Numbered from the stretch's first letter, positions 17,165 to 27,410 are shown. The stretch: 64,000 nucleotides of DNA from Lysobacter luteus (GCF_907164845.1 NZ_OU015430.1:672001-736000), one strand, 5' to 3'. Translations and numbers: made by a program. The notes: generated by a model not told the origin, from the sequence alone.

Positions 17165-17761
17165 TCAGAACAGCTCGACGCTGCCGGCGACCGGCGCGCG
17201 CTGCAGGCTGCCCAGGTAGGCGCGCTCGGCGCGTGCGATCTCGTCGTCGCGCGTCGCCGGCAGGCGCTTGACCAGGGTCCGGCCGGTCTGGACAAAGAAA
17301 CAGACCTTGCGCGGGTGGATGTCACCCAGGTCCTGCGCCATCACCGGGATGCGTTCGGCCGCCAGGTACTCCAGCACGAAGCGCGCGTTGCGCGTCCCGA
17401 TCGGGTCGACGTGGAAGCCGCTCAGCACGTTGCCGCCGCCGAACACCTTGGCCAGCAAGTGCTGGCGTCGCGCGCCGCGCTTGAGCAGGTCGTTGATCAG
17501 CAACTCCATCGCGTGCGCGCCGTAACGCGCGCACACGCTCTTGCCGTCCTCGCCGGGCAACATGAAGTGGTTCATTCCTCCGACCTTCACCACCGGGTCG
17601 TACAGGCAGGCGGCCACGCACGATCCGAGAAGGGTGACCAGCGCGACCGCGTCACCAGTCGCGACGTAGTCGGCCGGAAGCAGCTTGATCGCCTCGGTCT
17701 GCAGGGTGCGGTCGTAGTAGCGGGCGCCGGCGGCCTCGACGACAGGGGCGACCGCGTTCAC
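17165..17761 (-). CDS. cheD: Chemoreceptor glutamine deamidase CheD
   Basis: CheD deamidates specific glutamines in chemoreceptors and assists adaptation. The 198-residue product has the family signatures [14 protein letters not shown] (catalytic Cys in GSC), [10 protein letters not shown] (catalytic His), [16 protein letters not shown] and [10 protein letters not shown]. The GTG start at 17761 overlaps the cheR stop by 4 bp (GTGA), implying translational coupling; reading further upstream in this frame is antisense-like sequence. The C-terminus ends AGSVELF, the same tail as on the small receptor encoded at 14825-15994, which suggests a shared docking partner. Confidence 0.94.
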   Translation of the reverse strand: MNAVAPVVEAAGARYYDRTLQTEAIKLLPADYVATGDAVALVTLLGSCVAACLYDPVVKVGGMNHFMLPGEDGKSVCARYGAHAMELLINDLLKRGARRQHLLAKVFGGGNVLSGFHVDPIGTRNARFVLEYLAAERIPVMAQDLGDIHPRKVCFFVQTGRTLVKRLPATRDDEIARAERAYLGSLQRAPVAGSVELF

Positions 17762-18633
17762 GCGCGTGTCCCGCTGCGCGGCGCGGCGCGGTACACCGTG
17801 CGGCCGCAGGGTACGACGATGTCCTGCGCGTGGGCGAAGCTCTCGGAGTGGCCGGCGAACAGCAGTCCGCCCGGCGCCAGCAGCGGCGCCATCCGCGCCA
17901 GCACCGCGTACTGGGTCGGCTTGTCGAAGTAGATCATGACGTTGCGGCAGAACACCGCCTGGAAACCCCCGCGCAGGCGGTAGTCGGCGTCCAGCAGGTT
18001 GAGCGGGCGGAAGGTCACCAGCGAGCGCAGCGCCGGCTTGACCCGGCACATGCCGGCGTTGGGCCCACTGCCGCGCTGGAAGAACGCGCGCTGGCGCTGC
18101 TCGGATACCGCTGCGATGCGCTCCAGCGGGTACACCCCGGCCGCGGCGGTGCGCACCACGTTGGTGTCGATGTCGGTGGCGAGGATCCGCACCGGCGGCG
18201 TGGGCGTGTCGTACGCCTCGCATGCGGCGATCGCAATCGAGTACGGCTCCTCGCCGGTCGACGCGGCTGCGCACCATAGGGTGACCGGCCCGGCCGGCGC
18301 CGCGCGCAGGTGGCGGACCAGCTCGTCGAAGTGATGCGCCTCGCGGAAGAACGAGGTGAGGTTGGTCGTCAGCGCGTTGGTGAACGCCTCCCACTCGGGG
18401 CCGTCATCGCCCTCCAGCGCATCGAGGTAATCGCAGAAGCGTTCCAGCCCGAGCGCGCGCACGCGCCGCGCCAGGCGGCTGTAGACCATGTCGCGCTTGT
18501 GCGCGCTCAGGTGGATGCCGGCGCGGGCGTGGATCAGCCGCGACACCCGCTGGAAGTCGCGCTCATCGAAATCGAAGTCGCGGACGCCGACGTCGTCGAC
18601 CTGACGTGCGCGGGAGACGGCGGCGTCACTCAC
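17758..18633 (-). CDS. cheR: Chemotaxis protein methyltransferase CheR
   Basis: Transfers methyl from S-adenosylmethionine to receptor glutamates. The 291-residue protein has the N-terminal helical domain ([21 protein letters not shown]) and the catalytic domain. The latter carries [15 protein letters not shown], the SAM-binding stretch [28 protein letters not shown], and [14 protein letters not shown]. The GTG at 18633 is taken as the start; it overlaps the end of the GGDEF/EAL gene by 8 bp. Both large receptors in the window end in a W-Q-E-F tail, the kind of pentapeptide that tethers CheR in enteric systems. Confidence 0.95.
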   Translation of the reverse strand: MSDAAVSRARQVDDVGVRDFDFDERDFQRVSRLIHARAGIHLSAHKRDMVYSRLARRVRALGLERFCDYLDALEGDDGPEWEAFTNALTTNLTSFFREAHHFDELVRHLRAAPAGPVTLWCAAASTGEEPYSIAIAACEAYDTPTPPVRILATDIDTNVVRTAAAGVYPLERIAAVSEQRQRAFFQRGSGPNAGMCRVKPALRSLVTFRPLNLLDADYRLRGGFQAVFCRNVMIYFDKPTQYAVLARMAPLLAPGGLLFAGHSESFAHAQDIVVPCGRTVYRAAPRSGTRA

Positions 18634-20821
18634 GGCCCGCTCCCGTCGGCTTTGCCGCATCGCCGGCGACGCGGGCCTCGAGCCAGTCGCCGAAGGCATC
18701 GGCCGCAAGCGCTGGCGCGTACAGGAAGCCCTGCGCGCCATGGCAACCCAGGCCGCGCAGCAGGTCGGCCTGGGCATGGTTCTCAACGCCCTCGGCGGTC
18801 ACCTGCAACTCCAGGTTGGAGGAGATAAGCAGGATCGACTTGATGATGGCCGCGTCGCTGAGGTTGGCCAGCATGTCGCGCACGAACGAGCGGTCGATCT
18901 TCACCCGGTCCACCGGCAGCCGCTGCAGCAGCGACAGCGAGGCATAGCCGGTTCCGAAGTCGTCGAACGACAGCCGTACGCCGCGCTTGCGCAGGCCAGC
19001 CAGCGACTGCGCCGCCGCGTCGCCGGGGTCGAGCGCGATGATCTCGGTGATCTCCAGTTCCAGCCGCTCGGCGGGCAGGCCACTGTCTTCCAGCGCTTGG
19101 TCGACCTCGCGCTGCAGCTGGCCGTTGTTCACCTGCACCGGGAACAGGTTGATGCTGATGGCGAGCTGTTCGCCGTCGATCCGGGGCCAGCGGGTGGCGT
19201 CGTGGCAGGCCTGGCGGATGATCCAGCGGCCGACGTCCGCCGCAACCGGGCTGGCCGCCAGCGCGTCGATGAAGTCGACCGGCAGCAGCAGGCCACGCTC
19301 GGGGTGGCGCCACCGCAACAGCGCCTCGGCGCCGAAGGTGCGGCCGGTGTCGAGGTCGATCTGAGGCTGGTAGTGCACCTCGAACTCGCCCTGCGCGTGC
19401 GCGCGGCGCAGCTCCAGGTCGAGCATCCGGCGATTGTTGATCTCCTGCCGCATGCCGGCATCGAACCAGCAACAGCGGCGGCCGCCAGCGGCCTTGGCTT
19501 TGTAGAGCGCAAGGTCTGCGCGGGCGATCAGTTCGCTTGGGCCACAGGCCTCGTCCGCCTGCGCGATCGCGATGCCGATACTCGCGTCCAAGTGCACGGC
19601 ATGGCCGTCGAACTCGCCGGGTTCGGAGATCTGCAGCAGCACGCCGGCCAGCCGGGTGTCCAGCTCCGCCGCGTCGGCGCCGGGGCAGAGCACGGCGAAC
19701 TCGTCGCCACCGAAGCGCGCGAGCATGGCGCCTTCGGGCAACGCCGCCTGCAGGCGCTCGGCCGTGGCCTGCAGTACCGCGTCACCGGTGCCGTGGCCGA
19801 GGGTGTCGTTGACCGCCTTGAAGTTGTCCAGCCCGACCAGCGCCAGGCCGACATCGCTGCCGGCCGATAGTTCCGCGGCAAGCATGTCGAGCAGTGCCGT
19901 GCGGTTGGGCAGGCCGGTCAACGGATCGTATAGCGCCACCCGCAGCAGCTGGTCGCGCTGGCGCAGGTGCTCGGTGATGTCGCGCAGCACCAGCGCCACG
20001 CCCTCGCCACGGGTGAGCTGCCACGCACAACGCGCCGCTTCCACCGTATGCAGCTGGCCACTGGTCTGGATGTGCAGGTTCATGCGCTCGACCGTGTCCT
20101 GCGCGCGGCCGTGCAGCCAGGCGTGCGCGAGATCGGGGTCGGCCTGCAGGTGCGGCGGGAACAGCATCTCCACCGGCATGCCGCGCATGCCGCGCGCGCG
20201 GCCACCGAACAGCGTTTCGGCCGCGTGGTTGACGAACACCACGCCGCCGCTGGCGTCGATTACCACAACCGCGCTGAAATCGGCCTGCATGATCTGCGCG
20301 GCAATGCGGTTGCGGCGCTGCAGCTGGTGGCGCTCCAGCAGTCGCGCGGCCAGCCGTGCGAGCTGGCCCAGCAGCGGTTCACTGGCCGGCGGCAGGCGGT
20401 CGCGTGCGACGGTATCGGCGACCGCGAGCACGCCCAGCCCATGCCCATCCGCGCCGTTGACCGGCAGCGTCAGCACGAAGCGGATCCCCGCGGGGCCGGT
20501 TACGAGGGGGTCCTCCTGATGTAGCGGGTCCGCGTGGGTGTCATTGACCACCCGCACCGACGGTCCGGCTTCGCGCAACAGCAGGCTGGTGTCGGCATCG
20601 GCGGCGTCGATGCCACGTCGGGCGACCAGCCGCGCCTCTGCCCCCAGCCCGATCGCCAGTGTCGCGATCGGGGCGTCGAACAGCGAGGCCGCCAGCGACA
20701 GCAGGTCGACGAACTCCTCGCCGCCGAGCCCGGGGTCGTGCGGCAGGTCGTCTCCGATCCGGCTCCACGGCGCGCCCGCATGTTCGGCAAATCTCTTTCC
20801 GGGCGTCAGCGGTTGCGCCAT
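18626..20821 (-). CDS. Diguanylate cyclase/phosphodiesterase with GAF-PAS-GGDEF-EAL layout
   Basis: A 731-residue soluble c-di-GMP enzyme. An N-terminal GAF-like sensor (about 30-170) is followed by a PAS domain (about 178-290, with VVVIDASGGVVFVNHAAE). The cyclase domain has an intact RFGGDEF (371-375) after LDNFKAVNDTLGHGTGD. The phosphodiesterase domain has an intact EAL (499-501) in GAEALLRWRHP, with FDDFGTGYASL and KIDRSFV. Both activities therefore look possible. It is the first gene of an operon with cheR, cheD and cheB and has a sigma-28 type promoter. The start at 20821 fits the GAF domain; upstream sequence in frame is terminator and leader. Confidence 0.92.
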   Translation of the reverse strand: MAQPLTPGKRFAEHAGAPWSRIGDDLPHDPGLGGEEFVDLLSLAASLFDAPIATLAIGLGAEARLVARRGIDAADADTSLLLREAGPSVRVVNDTHADPLHQEDPLVTGPAGIRFVLTLPVNGADGHGLGVLAVADTVARDRLPPASEPLLGQLARLAARLLERHQLQRRNRIAAQIMQADFSAVVVIDASGGVVFVNHAAETLFGGRARGMRGMPVEMLFPPHLQADPDLAHAWLHGRAQDTVERMNLHIQTSGQLHTVEAARCAWQLTRGEGVALVLRDITEHLRQRDQLLRVALYDPLTGLPNRTALLDMLAAELSAGSDVGLALVGLDNFKAVNDTLGHGTGDAVLQATAERLQAALPEGAMLARFGGDEFAVLCPGADAAELDTRLAGVLLQISEPGEFDGHAVHLDASIGIAIAQADEACGPSELIARADLALYKAKAAGGRRCCWFDAGMRQEINNRRMLDLELRRAHAQGEFEVHYQPQIDLDTGRTFGAEALLRWRHPERGLLLPVDFIDALAASPVAADVGRWIIRQACHDATRWPRIDGEQLAISINLFPVQVNNGQLQREVDQALEDSGLPAERLELEITEIIALDPGDAAAQSLAGLRKRGVRLSFDDFGTGYASLSLLQRLPVDRVKIDRSFVRDMLANLSDAAIIKSILLISSNLELQVTAEGVENHAQADLLRGLGCHGAQGFLYAPALAADAFGDWLEARVAGDAAKPTGAGRE

Positions 20822-20891
20822 GTGGGGTCCTTGGGCGGTTACCCGGGGGCGCGCGCCGATGCCCTGGCGCGCGACCTTGCCGGTCACCTGT

Positions 20892-20918
20892 ATATCGGCG
20901 GCGATGGGCCGGGCTTGA
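20892..20918 (-). promoter_or_regulatory. Sigma-28 type promoter for the GGDEF/EAL-cheR-cheD-cheB operon
   Basis: Minus strand TCAAGCCC (20918-20911), an 11-bp spacer, GCCGATAT (20899-20892). It sits between the receptor terminator and the ATG at 20821. Confidence 0.65.
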
Positions 20919-20945
20919 GGGCGGCGATCGCGGCGGGCCCGCCAA

Positions 20946-20977
20946 CAAAAAGGGCGCGCCGTCGAAGGCGCGCCCCG
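20946..20977 (-). terminator. Rho-independent terminator after the first receptor gene
   Basis: On the minus strand GGGGCGCGCC, a TTCGAC loop, GGCGCGCCC and then TTTTTG. It follows the receptor stop at 20997 and insulates the next operon. Confidence 0.9.
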
Positions 20978-20996
20978 TGGTTTGCATCGGCCCGGA

Positions 20997-23288
20997 TCAG
21001 AACTCCTGCCAGTGCTGGTCCTGCCCATTGGCCGCGGTCTTGCTGCGCGAGGCGCGGGTGGCGGCCGGTGCGGCCGGCCGCGCCGCCGGGCGCCGGGCCG
21101 GCGCGTGCCTTGACGCCGACGCGGACGCCACGACGGGCGGCGCCGGCTCGGCAACCCGGGTGATGGCGATCGGGGTCGTCTGCACGCCGTCCTCGGCGGT
21201 CAGGCGGAACGCGGCCACCGTCTGCACCAGGTGCCCGGACTGCTGCTCGAGGCTGCGCGCGGCGGCCGAGGCCTCCTCCACCAGCGCGGCGTTCTGCTGG
21301 GTGCCCTCGTCCATCTGCAGCACCGCCTGGTTGATCTGCTCGATGCCGGCGCTCTGCTCCTGCGAAGCGGCCGAGATGTCGGCGATCACGTCGCTCAACT
21401 GCTTCACGCTGCCGACAATTTCTCCCATCATCTCGCCGGCGCGGTTGACCAGCGCGGTCCCGTCCTCGACCTTCTCGACCGAGTCGGCGATCAGCTGCTT
21501 GATCTCCTTGGCGGCGTTGGCCGAGCGCTGGGCAAGGCTGCGCACTTCCGAGGCGACCACCGCGAAGCCGCGACCCTGCTCGCCGGCACGGGCGGCCTCG
21601 ACCGCGGCGTTAAGCGCGAGGATGTTGGTCTGGAATGCGATGCCGTCGATCACGCTGATGATGTCGACGATGCGGCGCGAGGATTCGTTGATCGCTCCCA
21701 TCGTCTGCACCATCTGGCCGGCCACGCCGCCGCCGCGCACCGCGTTGTCGGCCGCGCCGGTGGCCAGCTCGCTGGCCTGCCGCGCGTTGTCTGCGGTCTG
21801 CTTGACGGTGGAGGTCAGCTCCTCCATCGACGAGGCGGTTTCCTCCAGCGATGCGGCCTGCTGCTCGGTACGCTGCGACAGGTCGTTGTTGCCGGCGGCG
21901 ATCTCGCCTGCGGCCGAACTGATCGCGTCGCTGCCCGCGCGGATCTGGGCGACGATGCCGGCCAGGGTGGCGACGGTGCGGTTCGCATCGCCGGCGAGGC
22001 GGCCGAACTGGCCCGGCAGCGAATCGTCGGCGCGCTGGCCGAGGTCGCCCTCGGCCACCGCATTCAGCAGGCGGCCGACGTCGCTCAGGCCGCGGTCCGC
22101 GCTCTCCATCAGCGCGTTGAGGTCCTCGACCATCTCGCGGTAGACAAACTCAAAGCGCGCGGCGTCGCCACGGCGGCTGAAGTCACCGGCGACGGCGGCG
22201 TCGACCAGTGCCTTGATCTCGCCGTTGACCGCCTGCATCGATGCCTTGACCGACTCGACCGCGTCGGTGACGCGAGCCTTCTGGCCGGGCAGCTTGTCCA
22301 TGTCCCGCGACAGGTCGCCGCGGGCGTACTCGGCGACGATGTCGATCACCCGCATCTTCACCGCGATGTGGGCGCCGACCAGCGTGTTGATCTGCTCGGC
22401 CATCTGCGCGTAGGCACCGTTGAACCGGCTGGCGTCGATGCGATGGTCAATCGTCCCGGCCTCGTGCTCGCGCGCCATTTCGCCCTGGGCGTCGGCAAAG
22501 CGCTGCAGCCCCTGCTGCATCTCGCGCATCGAGCCCAGCAGCGCGGCGACCTCGTCGCGGCCGTCCACCTGCACCCGGCCATTGAGATTGCCGGCGGCGA
22601 TCTCGCGCGCCAGCCGGGTCGCTTCACCCAGCGGTTTGACCAGGCTGGAGGTGATGGTGAAGGCAAGCAGGATGCCGACGCCCAGTGCAACAAGCGCGAT
22701 GACGATCAGCAGCACCCGGCCTTGCCGGTAGCTTGCCAGTGCCGCCGCGTACGCGGCCTCGTTCGCCTCGGCCTGGACGATCAGGTTCTCCCGCAGCGCG
22801 TCCTGCCAGGCATCGACGGCCGGGGCGGCCTGCTCCAGCAGCACCGTCTTGGCCTCGTCGTCGAGCTTCAGCGAAGCGAGCCGCAGGACCTCGTCGTTCA
22901 GCGGCATCGCCGCGTCGCGTGCGGCGTCGATGCGCGCGCGCTGCTCAAGCCCGCGGGCACCGGCCGGCAGCTTGTCCAGCGCCGCCCGGGCGGCCTTGTA
23001 GTCGTCGCGATAACCGGCGAGCACCTGCATCTGCTCGGTCGCATAGGCCGGGTCGTCCATCAGCGCGATGTTGCGAATCAGCACCGCGACCTGGCCGGTG
23101 CGGTCGAACATGATCTCGGTCTGTGTGGTCTTGGCGTTGTTGTCGAGCGCGATGTCGTCCAGCTGGTCCTGGACCTCCGCCATCTTGAGCAGCGCGGCGC
23201 CGCCGAGGACGGCCAGCAATGCGAGCAGGATGCCGAAGCCGGCAAGCAGGCGGGTGCGGACGGGATGGTTCTGCATGAAGCGGATCAC
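20997..23288 (-). CDS. Methyl-accepting chemotaxis protein with multiple HAMP units
   Basis: A 763-residue inner-membrane chemoreceptor. TM1 is near residues 10-32, a periplasmic four-helix-bundle ligand domain covers about 33-190, and TM2 is about 190-213. The first HAMP is followed by further HAMP-like units ([42 protein letters not shown]). The signalling tip is [39 protein letters not shown] Pro/Ala-rich linker ends in HWQEF, matching CheR/CheB tethering tails (x-W-x-x-F). The GTG at 23288 has GGAGAG upstream. It is paralogous to the next gene (23534-26218), especially in the C-terminal half. The ligand is unknown. Confidence 0.93.
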   Translation of the reverse strand: MIRFMQNHPVRTRLLAGFGILLALLAVLGGAALLKMAEVQDQLDDIALDNNAKTTQTEIMFDRTGQVAVLIRNIALMDDPAYATEQMQVLAGYRDDYKAARAALDKLPAGARGLEQRARIDAARDAAMPLNDEVLRLASLKLDDEAKTVLLEQAAPAVDAWQDALRENLIVQAEANEAAYAAALASYRQGRVLLIVIALVALGVGILLAFTITSSLVKPLGEATRLAREIAAGNLNGRVQVDGRDEVAALLGSMREMQQGLQRFADAQGEMAREHEAGTIDHRIDASRFNGAYAQMAEQINTLVGAHIAVKMRVIDIVAEYARGDLSRDMDKLPGQKARVTDAVESVKASMQAVNGEIKALVDAAVAGDFSRRGDAARFEFVYREMVEDLNALMESADRGLSDVGRLLNAVAEGDLGQRADDSLPGQFGRLAGDANRTVATLAGIVAQIRAGSDAISSAAGEIAAGNNDLSQRTEQQAASLEETASSMEELTSTVKQTADNARQASELATGAADNAVRGGGVAGQMVQTMGAINESSRRIVDIISVIDGIAFQTNILALNAAVEAARAGEQGRGFAVVASEVRSLAQRSANAAKEIKQLIADSVEKVEDGTALVNRAGEMMGEIVGSVKQLSDVIADISAASQEQSAGIEQINQAVLQMDEGTQQNAALVEEASAAARSLEQQSGHLVQTVAAFRLTAEDGVQTTPIAITRVAEPAPPVVASASASRHAPARRPAARPAAPAATRASRSKTAANGQDQHWQEF

Positions 23289-23366
23289 GGGATCTCTCCG
23301 GAGTAGGGTCGGGCGGTGCGTGCGGAACCGACGACGCCACGGTTGTCGCGCTTCGTCTCGACCGTG

Positions 23367-23393
23367 ATATCGGCGCGACCCGGGTCAACTGTT
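23367..23393 (-). promoter_or_regulatory. Sigma-28 type promoter for the first receptor gene
   Basis: Minus strand AACAGTTG (23393-23386), an 11-bp spacer, GCCGATAT (23374-23367). The -35 half is the weakest of the set; the -10 half matches 7 of 8. Confidence 0.55.
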
Positions 23394-23473
23394 GTCCTTC
23401 CTCGCGGCGATTCGCGGCACTGTGATGCCCGTTCGCATCCACTCGCCGCGCCGCCGCGCCGCCGCATGACGAC

Positions 23474-23500
23474 GAAGGCCGCGTCCTGGGACGCGGCCTC
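23474..23500 (-). terminator. Hairpin after the second receptor gene
   Basis: AGGCCGCGT (23476-23484) pairs with ACGCGGCCT (23491-23499) around CCTGGG, just past the stop at 23534. The T run on the minus strand is short, so termination efficiency is uncertain. Confidence 0.6.
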
Positions 23501-23533
23501 GCCGTTGCTTCAAGTTGTGGCCTGGCGCGGCGG

Positions 23534-26218
23534 TCAGAACTCCTGCCAGTCCTGGTCAGCCGTGGCCGGCCTGACGCTTGCGCGGCGGACCGGGCGTACC
23601 GGGGCGGCGGCACGCGCGGCCGGGGTGGTCGGCACGGGTGCCGGGGCCGGAGCGGCGACCGGTTGGGCCACCCGCACGATCGTCGCCGGTTGCAGGTGCT
23701 CCTCGTCGGCGGCGAGGCGGAACGCGGCGACCGCCTGGACCAGCTGGCCGGACTGCTGCTCAAGGCTGCGCGCGGCGGCCGAGGCCTCCTCGACCAGTGC
23801 GGCGTTCTGCTGGGTGCCCTCGTCCATCTGCAGGATCGCCTGGTTGACCTGCTCGATCCCGCTGCTCTGCTCCTGCGAGGCGGCCGAGATGTCGGCGATG
23901 ATGTCGGTCACGCGCTTCACGCTGCCGACGATCTCGTCCATGGTCTTGCCGGCGCGGTCGACCAGCGCCGTGCCTTCCTCGACCTTGCCGACCGAATCGG
24001 TGATCAACTGCTTGATCTCCTTGGCGGCGTTGGCCGAGCGCTGGGCGAGGCTACGCACCTCCGAGGCGACCACCGCGAAGCCGCGGCCCTGTTCGCCGGC
24101 GCGCGCGGCCTCGACCGCAGCATTGAGCGCGAGGATGTTGGTCTGGAACGCGATGCCGTCGATCACGCCGATGATGTCGTTGATCTTGCGCGAGGAATCG
24201 TTGATCGCGCTCATGGTATGCACGACCTGACCGACGACCTTGCCACCCTGTTCGGCGACGTCGGCAGCCCCGATCGCCAGCTGGTTGGCCTGTCGCGCGT
24301 TGTCGGCGGTCTGCTTGACGGTGGACGTCAGCTCTTCCATCGACGAGGCGGTTTCCTCCAGCGACGCGGCCTGCTGTTCGGTGCGCTGCGACAGGTCGTT
24401 GTTGCCGGCGGTGATCTCGCCGGCGGCGGCGCTGATCGCATCGCTGCCGTCGCGGATGCGGCCGACCACCACTGCCAGCTGGCGGATCGCGCCGTTGGCG
24501 TTGCGCGCGAGCTCCCCGAACTGGCCGGGCAGGTTGGCGTCGGCGCTGCGGCTGAGGTCGCCGTCGGCGACCGCGCCGAGCAGCTGGCCGACCTCGTCGA
24601 TGCCGTGGTCTGCGCTTTCCATCAGGGCGTTGAGGCCGTCGATCATCTCGCGGTACACGAACTCGAAGCGCGCGGCCTCGCCACGGCGGCTGAAGTCGCC
24701 GGCCACGGCGGCGTCGACCAGCGTCTTGATCTCGCTGTTGACCGCAAGCATGCGGGCCTTGACCTCGTCCACCGCCTCGGTGACGCGCGCCTTCTGCCCG
24801 GGCAGCCGCTCGATGTCCTCGGACAGGTCGCCGCGGCCATACGCATCGACGATCGCCACCACCCGGTTCTGCAGCTCGATGTGCGAGCCGACGAGGGTGT
24901 TGATCTCTTCGGCCATGGTGCCGAACGAGCCGGGGAACGCGGCGCCGTCGAGGCGCTCGTCGACGTCGCCGGCCTGGTGTGCATTGAACAGCGACCGCTG
25001 GGCATCGGCGAACCGACGCAGGTTGGACACCGCGTTATCCAGGCTGGCGGCGATGTCGGCCAGTTCGTCCTTGCCGTCCACCCGCACGCGCTCGGGGAAC
25101 TCGCCGGCGCCGACCGACTCGGCCACGCGACGGATGTGCTGCAGCGACAACCGGGTGCCGCGGATGAAGCCCAGGAACAGGTAGGCGGCAATCAGCAGCG
25201 TGGCGAGCGTGAACAGGGTGATCAGCCACAGCCGCAACTGCAGCGCGTTGATCTCGGCGGTGATCGCGTCCGAAAGACCGTTGTTGGCGCCGATCAGGGC
25301 CGCGGTCAGTGCCACGCGGGTGGCTTCCTCGCGCGCGGCCATCGCACTGACGGGTTTCTCCGGCATCGGCGCGTCGAGGATGTGCTCCTGGATATAGGCG
25401 GTCTGCTTGTCCACCGCAGCCAACGCGGTCTGCAGGCGCTGGCCGACCTTGGCCTCAAGCTCCGGCATTGCCAGCGCGGCGTTGGCGACGTCCAGCGTCG
25501 CGCGCTTTCGCAGGAAGTCCTGCATGTTGCGGGTAATCGCCAGCGTTGTGCGGTCATCCACCCAGATGCTGCCGGCGCCGAGCACGACCATCGAGATGGC
25601 GGCCTGTTGCGAGGTGTATTCGGCCAGCGTCGGCAGCCACTCGGTGGCGACGCTGCTGGTGTAGAGCGTGCCGGATGCGTTGGCGCGCGACAGGCCCGAG
25701 ACGTCGGCCATCAGCCCGATGACCTCGCGCAGTTCGGACGCGGCCAGGTCGCGCGCTGCGGCGGCACTGGCCACGTCGGGATGCTCACCCTTGGCGGCCT
25801 GCCAGGCAGTCTCGGCCTCGTCGAACGAGGCGGCCAGGGCATCCGACGGCGGCAGGTTGGCCAGCGCCCACTGCTTGGCAGTGGCCAGGTCCGACGACGC
25901 CGCGGAATGGGCCGTCTCGATTTCGGCGTCCGCCACGTCGTCACCGGCACCCTTGCGCACCATCAGCTGCCGGAACAGGTGCATCGACTGCATCGAGCGG
26001 TGCAGGCGCGCGATGGGGGCGACCGTCTCGCGTTGCAGGCGCGCATCGGACAACTGGGTCGCGGCGTTGACGATGACCATGCCGCCCAGCACGACGCACG
26101 TCACCGTGAAGGCGGCGCCGATCACCATGGCCTTCTGCCCGAAGCGCAACCGCGCCATCAGGCGGGTGGCTGGCGCAAGCGCCTGGTCGAGCAGGGAAGG
26201 GGGTGCGCGGTGTGACAT
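23534..26218 (-). CDS. Methyl-accepting chemotaxis protein with multiple HAMP units
   Basis: An 894-residue chemoreceptor of the same design as its downstream neighbour but with a larger periplasmic part (about 55-325). TM1 is near 28-52 and TM2 near 328-350. HAMP units follow ([57 protein letters not shown]), then the conserved tip [20 protein letters not shown]. The tail ends QDWQEF, the W-x-x-F tether type. The signalling half is nearly identical to that of the paralogue at 20997-23288, pointing to tandem duplication or gene conversion. It is preceded by the best sigma-28 promoter in the window. The ligand is unknown. Confidence 0.93.
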   Translation of the reverse strand: MSHRAPPSLLDQALAPATRLMARLRFGQKAMVIGAAFTVTCVVLGGMVIVNAATQLSDARLQRETVAPIARLHRSMQSMHLFRQLMVRKGAGDDVADAEIETAHSAASSDLATAKQWALANLPPSDALAASFDEAETAWQAAKGEHPDVASAAAARDLAASELREVIGLMADVSGLSRANASGTLYTSSVATEWLPTLAEYTSQQAAISMVVLGAGSIWVDDRTTLAITRNMQDFLRKRATLDVANAALAMPELEAKVGQRLQTALAAVDKQTAYIQEHILDAPMPEKPVSAMAAREEATRVALTAALIGANNGLSDAITAEINALQLRLWLITLFTLATLLIAAYLFLGFIRGTRLSLQHIRRVAESVGAGEFPERVRVDGKDELADIAASLDNAVSNLRRFADAQRSLFNAHQAGDVDERLDGAAFPGSFGTMAEEINTLVGSHIELQNRVVAIVDAYGRGDLSEDIERLPGQKARVTEAVDEVKARMLAVNSEIKTLVDAAVAGDFSRRGEAARFEFVYREMIDGLNALMESADHGIDEVGQLLGAVADGDLSRSADANLPGQFGELARNANGAIRQLAVVVGRIRDGSDAISAAAGEITAGNNDLSQRTEQQAASLEETASSMEELTSTVKQTADNARQANQLAIGAADVAEQGGKVVGQVVHTMSAINDSSRKINDIIGVIDGIAFQTNILALNAAVEAARAGEQGRGFAVVASEVRSLAQRSANAAKEIKQLITDSVGKVEEGTALVDRAGKTMDEIVGSVKRVTDIIADISAASQEQSSGIEQVNQAILQMDEGTQQNAALVEEASAAARSLEQQSGQLVQAVAAFRLAADEEHLQPATIVRVAQPVAAPAPAPVPTTPAARAAAPVRPVRRASVRPATADQDWQEF

Positions 26219-26262
26219 GGAAACCTCGGCAATGGTGACCGCTGGCTGGGTCGACTACCCGA

Positions 26263-26289
26263 CCATCGGCCTGCGCCGGCGAAACTTTA
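26263..26289 (-). promoter_or_regulatory. Sigma-28 type promoter for the second receptor gene
   Basis: Minus strand TAAAGTTT (26289-26282), an 11-bp spacer, GCCGATGG (26270-26263). The -35 half is an exact match to the enteric consensus. It is 44 bp before the ATG. Confidence 0.8.
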
Positions 26290-26465
26290 GGTTGCGGCGA
26301 GGCGGCGGACCGGGGCGGAACACCCGGCGGCGTGTTGCGCCTGAACGGGAGGCATTCGGCAAGCGTGGTGCTCGTCACAGTTCTGCCGCGGCTCGCACAA
26401 GTTCCCGCATTCGCGGCCGATGGAAGGGGCAACCCCCAGGCAGTTCCCTTCAAGGAGTCATCCCC

Positions 26466-26771
26466 ATGTTGCGTTCGTTCTTCGTCGCCGCGCTGGCCGT
26501 GGCATTCGTCGCCCCCGCCTTCGCCTCCCCCGACCTCAAGCCGATCAAGCGGGTCGAGCCCGAGTACCCGGCCGAAGCCGTCCGCGCCGGTACCCAGGGC
26601 TTCGTCGAGGTCGAGTTCTCGGTCGACGCCGCCGGCAAGGTCGAGAGCGTCTCGGTCGTCAACGCCCAGCCGGCCCGCGTGTTCGAGCGCTCGGCGGTGG
26701 CCGCGGTCAAGAAGTGGTCGTTCGCTCCGGGCGGCGGTCGCGGCAAGGTGCGCCTCGACTTCGCGCTGTAA
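26466..26771 (+). CDS. Small secreted TonB C-terminal-domain protein
   Basis: A 101-residue product with a signal peptide (FFVAALAVAFVAPAFA) followed almost directly by a complete TonB C-terminal fold: RVEPEYPAEAVRAGTQGFVEVEFSVDAAGKVESVSVV, then FERSAVAAVKKWSFAP. There is no membrane anchor and no proline-rich spacer, so it cannot act as a conventional TonB; a free periplasmic role is inferred. The ATG has AAGGAG upstream. It is the only plus-strand gene within the chemotaxis region, convergent with cheW (shared terminator) and divergent from the receptor gene, so it is transcribed independently. Confidence 0.88.
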   Translation: MLRSFFVAALAVAFVAPAFASPDLKPIKRVEPEYPAEAVRAGTQGFVEVEFSVDAAGKVESVSVVNAQPARVFERSAVAAVKKWSFAPGGGRGKVRLDFAL

Positions 26772-26813
26772 GGGCACGATGCCGCCGGGCAACCGGCGGC
26801 CTTGCGTTGCGAC

Positions 26814-26848
26814 AAAAAAAAACGCGCCTTCCGGGGCGCGTTTTTCGT
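26814..26848. terminator. Bidirectional terminator between the TonB-like gene and cheW
   Basis: AACGCGCC (26821-26828) pairs with GGCGCGTT (26835-26842). An A run lies on the left and a T run on the right, so both convergent transcripts end in a U tract. Confidence 0.93.
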
Positions 26849-26864
26849 TTCGTGGATCGTGCGG

Positions 26865-27380
26865 TCAGGCCGCCAGCGCCTCGGCCACCAGGCCCATCTC
26901 GCTGCTGCCCATCAACCGCTCGATGTCGAGCAGGATCAGCATCCGCTCGTCGAGGGTACCGATTCCGGTCAGGAACTGGCGGTCGATGGTCGCGCCCAGC
27001 TCGGGCACCTCGCGGATCTGCTCGGCGGACAGGCGCACCACGTCCGACACGCTGTCGACCACGATGCCGACCACGCGGTCGGCGACGTTCAGCACGATCA
27101 TCACCGTGAGCGGGTTGTAGTCGGCGGCCAGGCGGAACTTCAGCCGCATGTCGATCACCGGCACGATCACGCCGCGCAGGTTGATCACGCCCTTGATGTA
27201 CTCCGGTGCGTCGGGCAAGCGGGTCACCGCGTCGTAGCCGCGGATCTCCTGCACCTTGAGGATGTCGACGCCGTATTCCTCCTCGCCCAGGGCGAAGGTC
27301 AGGAACTCGTTGCTGGCACCGTCGCCGTCCAGGCCCGGTGTGGGCTGGCGGGTCATCGAGTCGGGGCGGAAGCTGCTCAT
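26865..27380 (-). CDS. cheW: Chemotaxis coupling protein CheW
   Basis: Scaffold protein that links chemoreceptors to the kinase CheA. The 171-residue product has a short N-terminal extension and one CheW domain: EFLTFALGEEEYGVDILKVQEIRGY, then NLRGVIVPVIDMRLKF, the conserved receptor/kinase contact region, and GIVVDSVSDVVRL. AAGGAC lies 6 bp before the ATG. It is the last gene of the STAS-cheY-cheA-cheW set and ends at a bidirectional terminator. A second protein with a CheW domain (ParP-like) is encoded at 30194-30865. Confidence 0.95.
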   Translation of the reverse strand: MSSFRPDSMTRQPTPGLDGDGASNEFLTFALGEEEYGVDILKVQEIRGYDAVTRLPDAPEYIKGVINLRGVIVPVIDMRLKFRLAADYNPLTVMIVLNVADRVVGIVVDSVSDVVRLSAEQIREVPELGATIDRQFLTGIGTLDERMLILLDIERLMGSSEMGLVAEALAA

Positions 27381-27410
27381 GGTGGGTCCTTGGTTGCGGT
27401 CCGGCGGCGC

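Noticed and set aside
13946-17932. A 1328-codon open frame on the plus strand through the che genes
   Set aside because: It is antisense to the histidine kinase, receptor, cheB and cheD, and its composition is that of a shadow frame with no recognisable domain.
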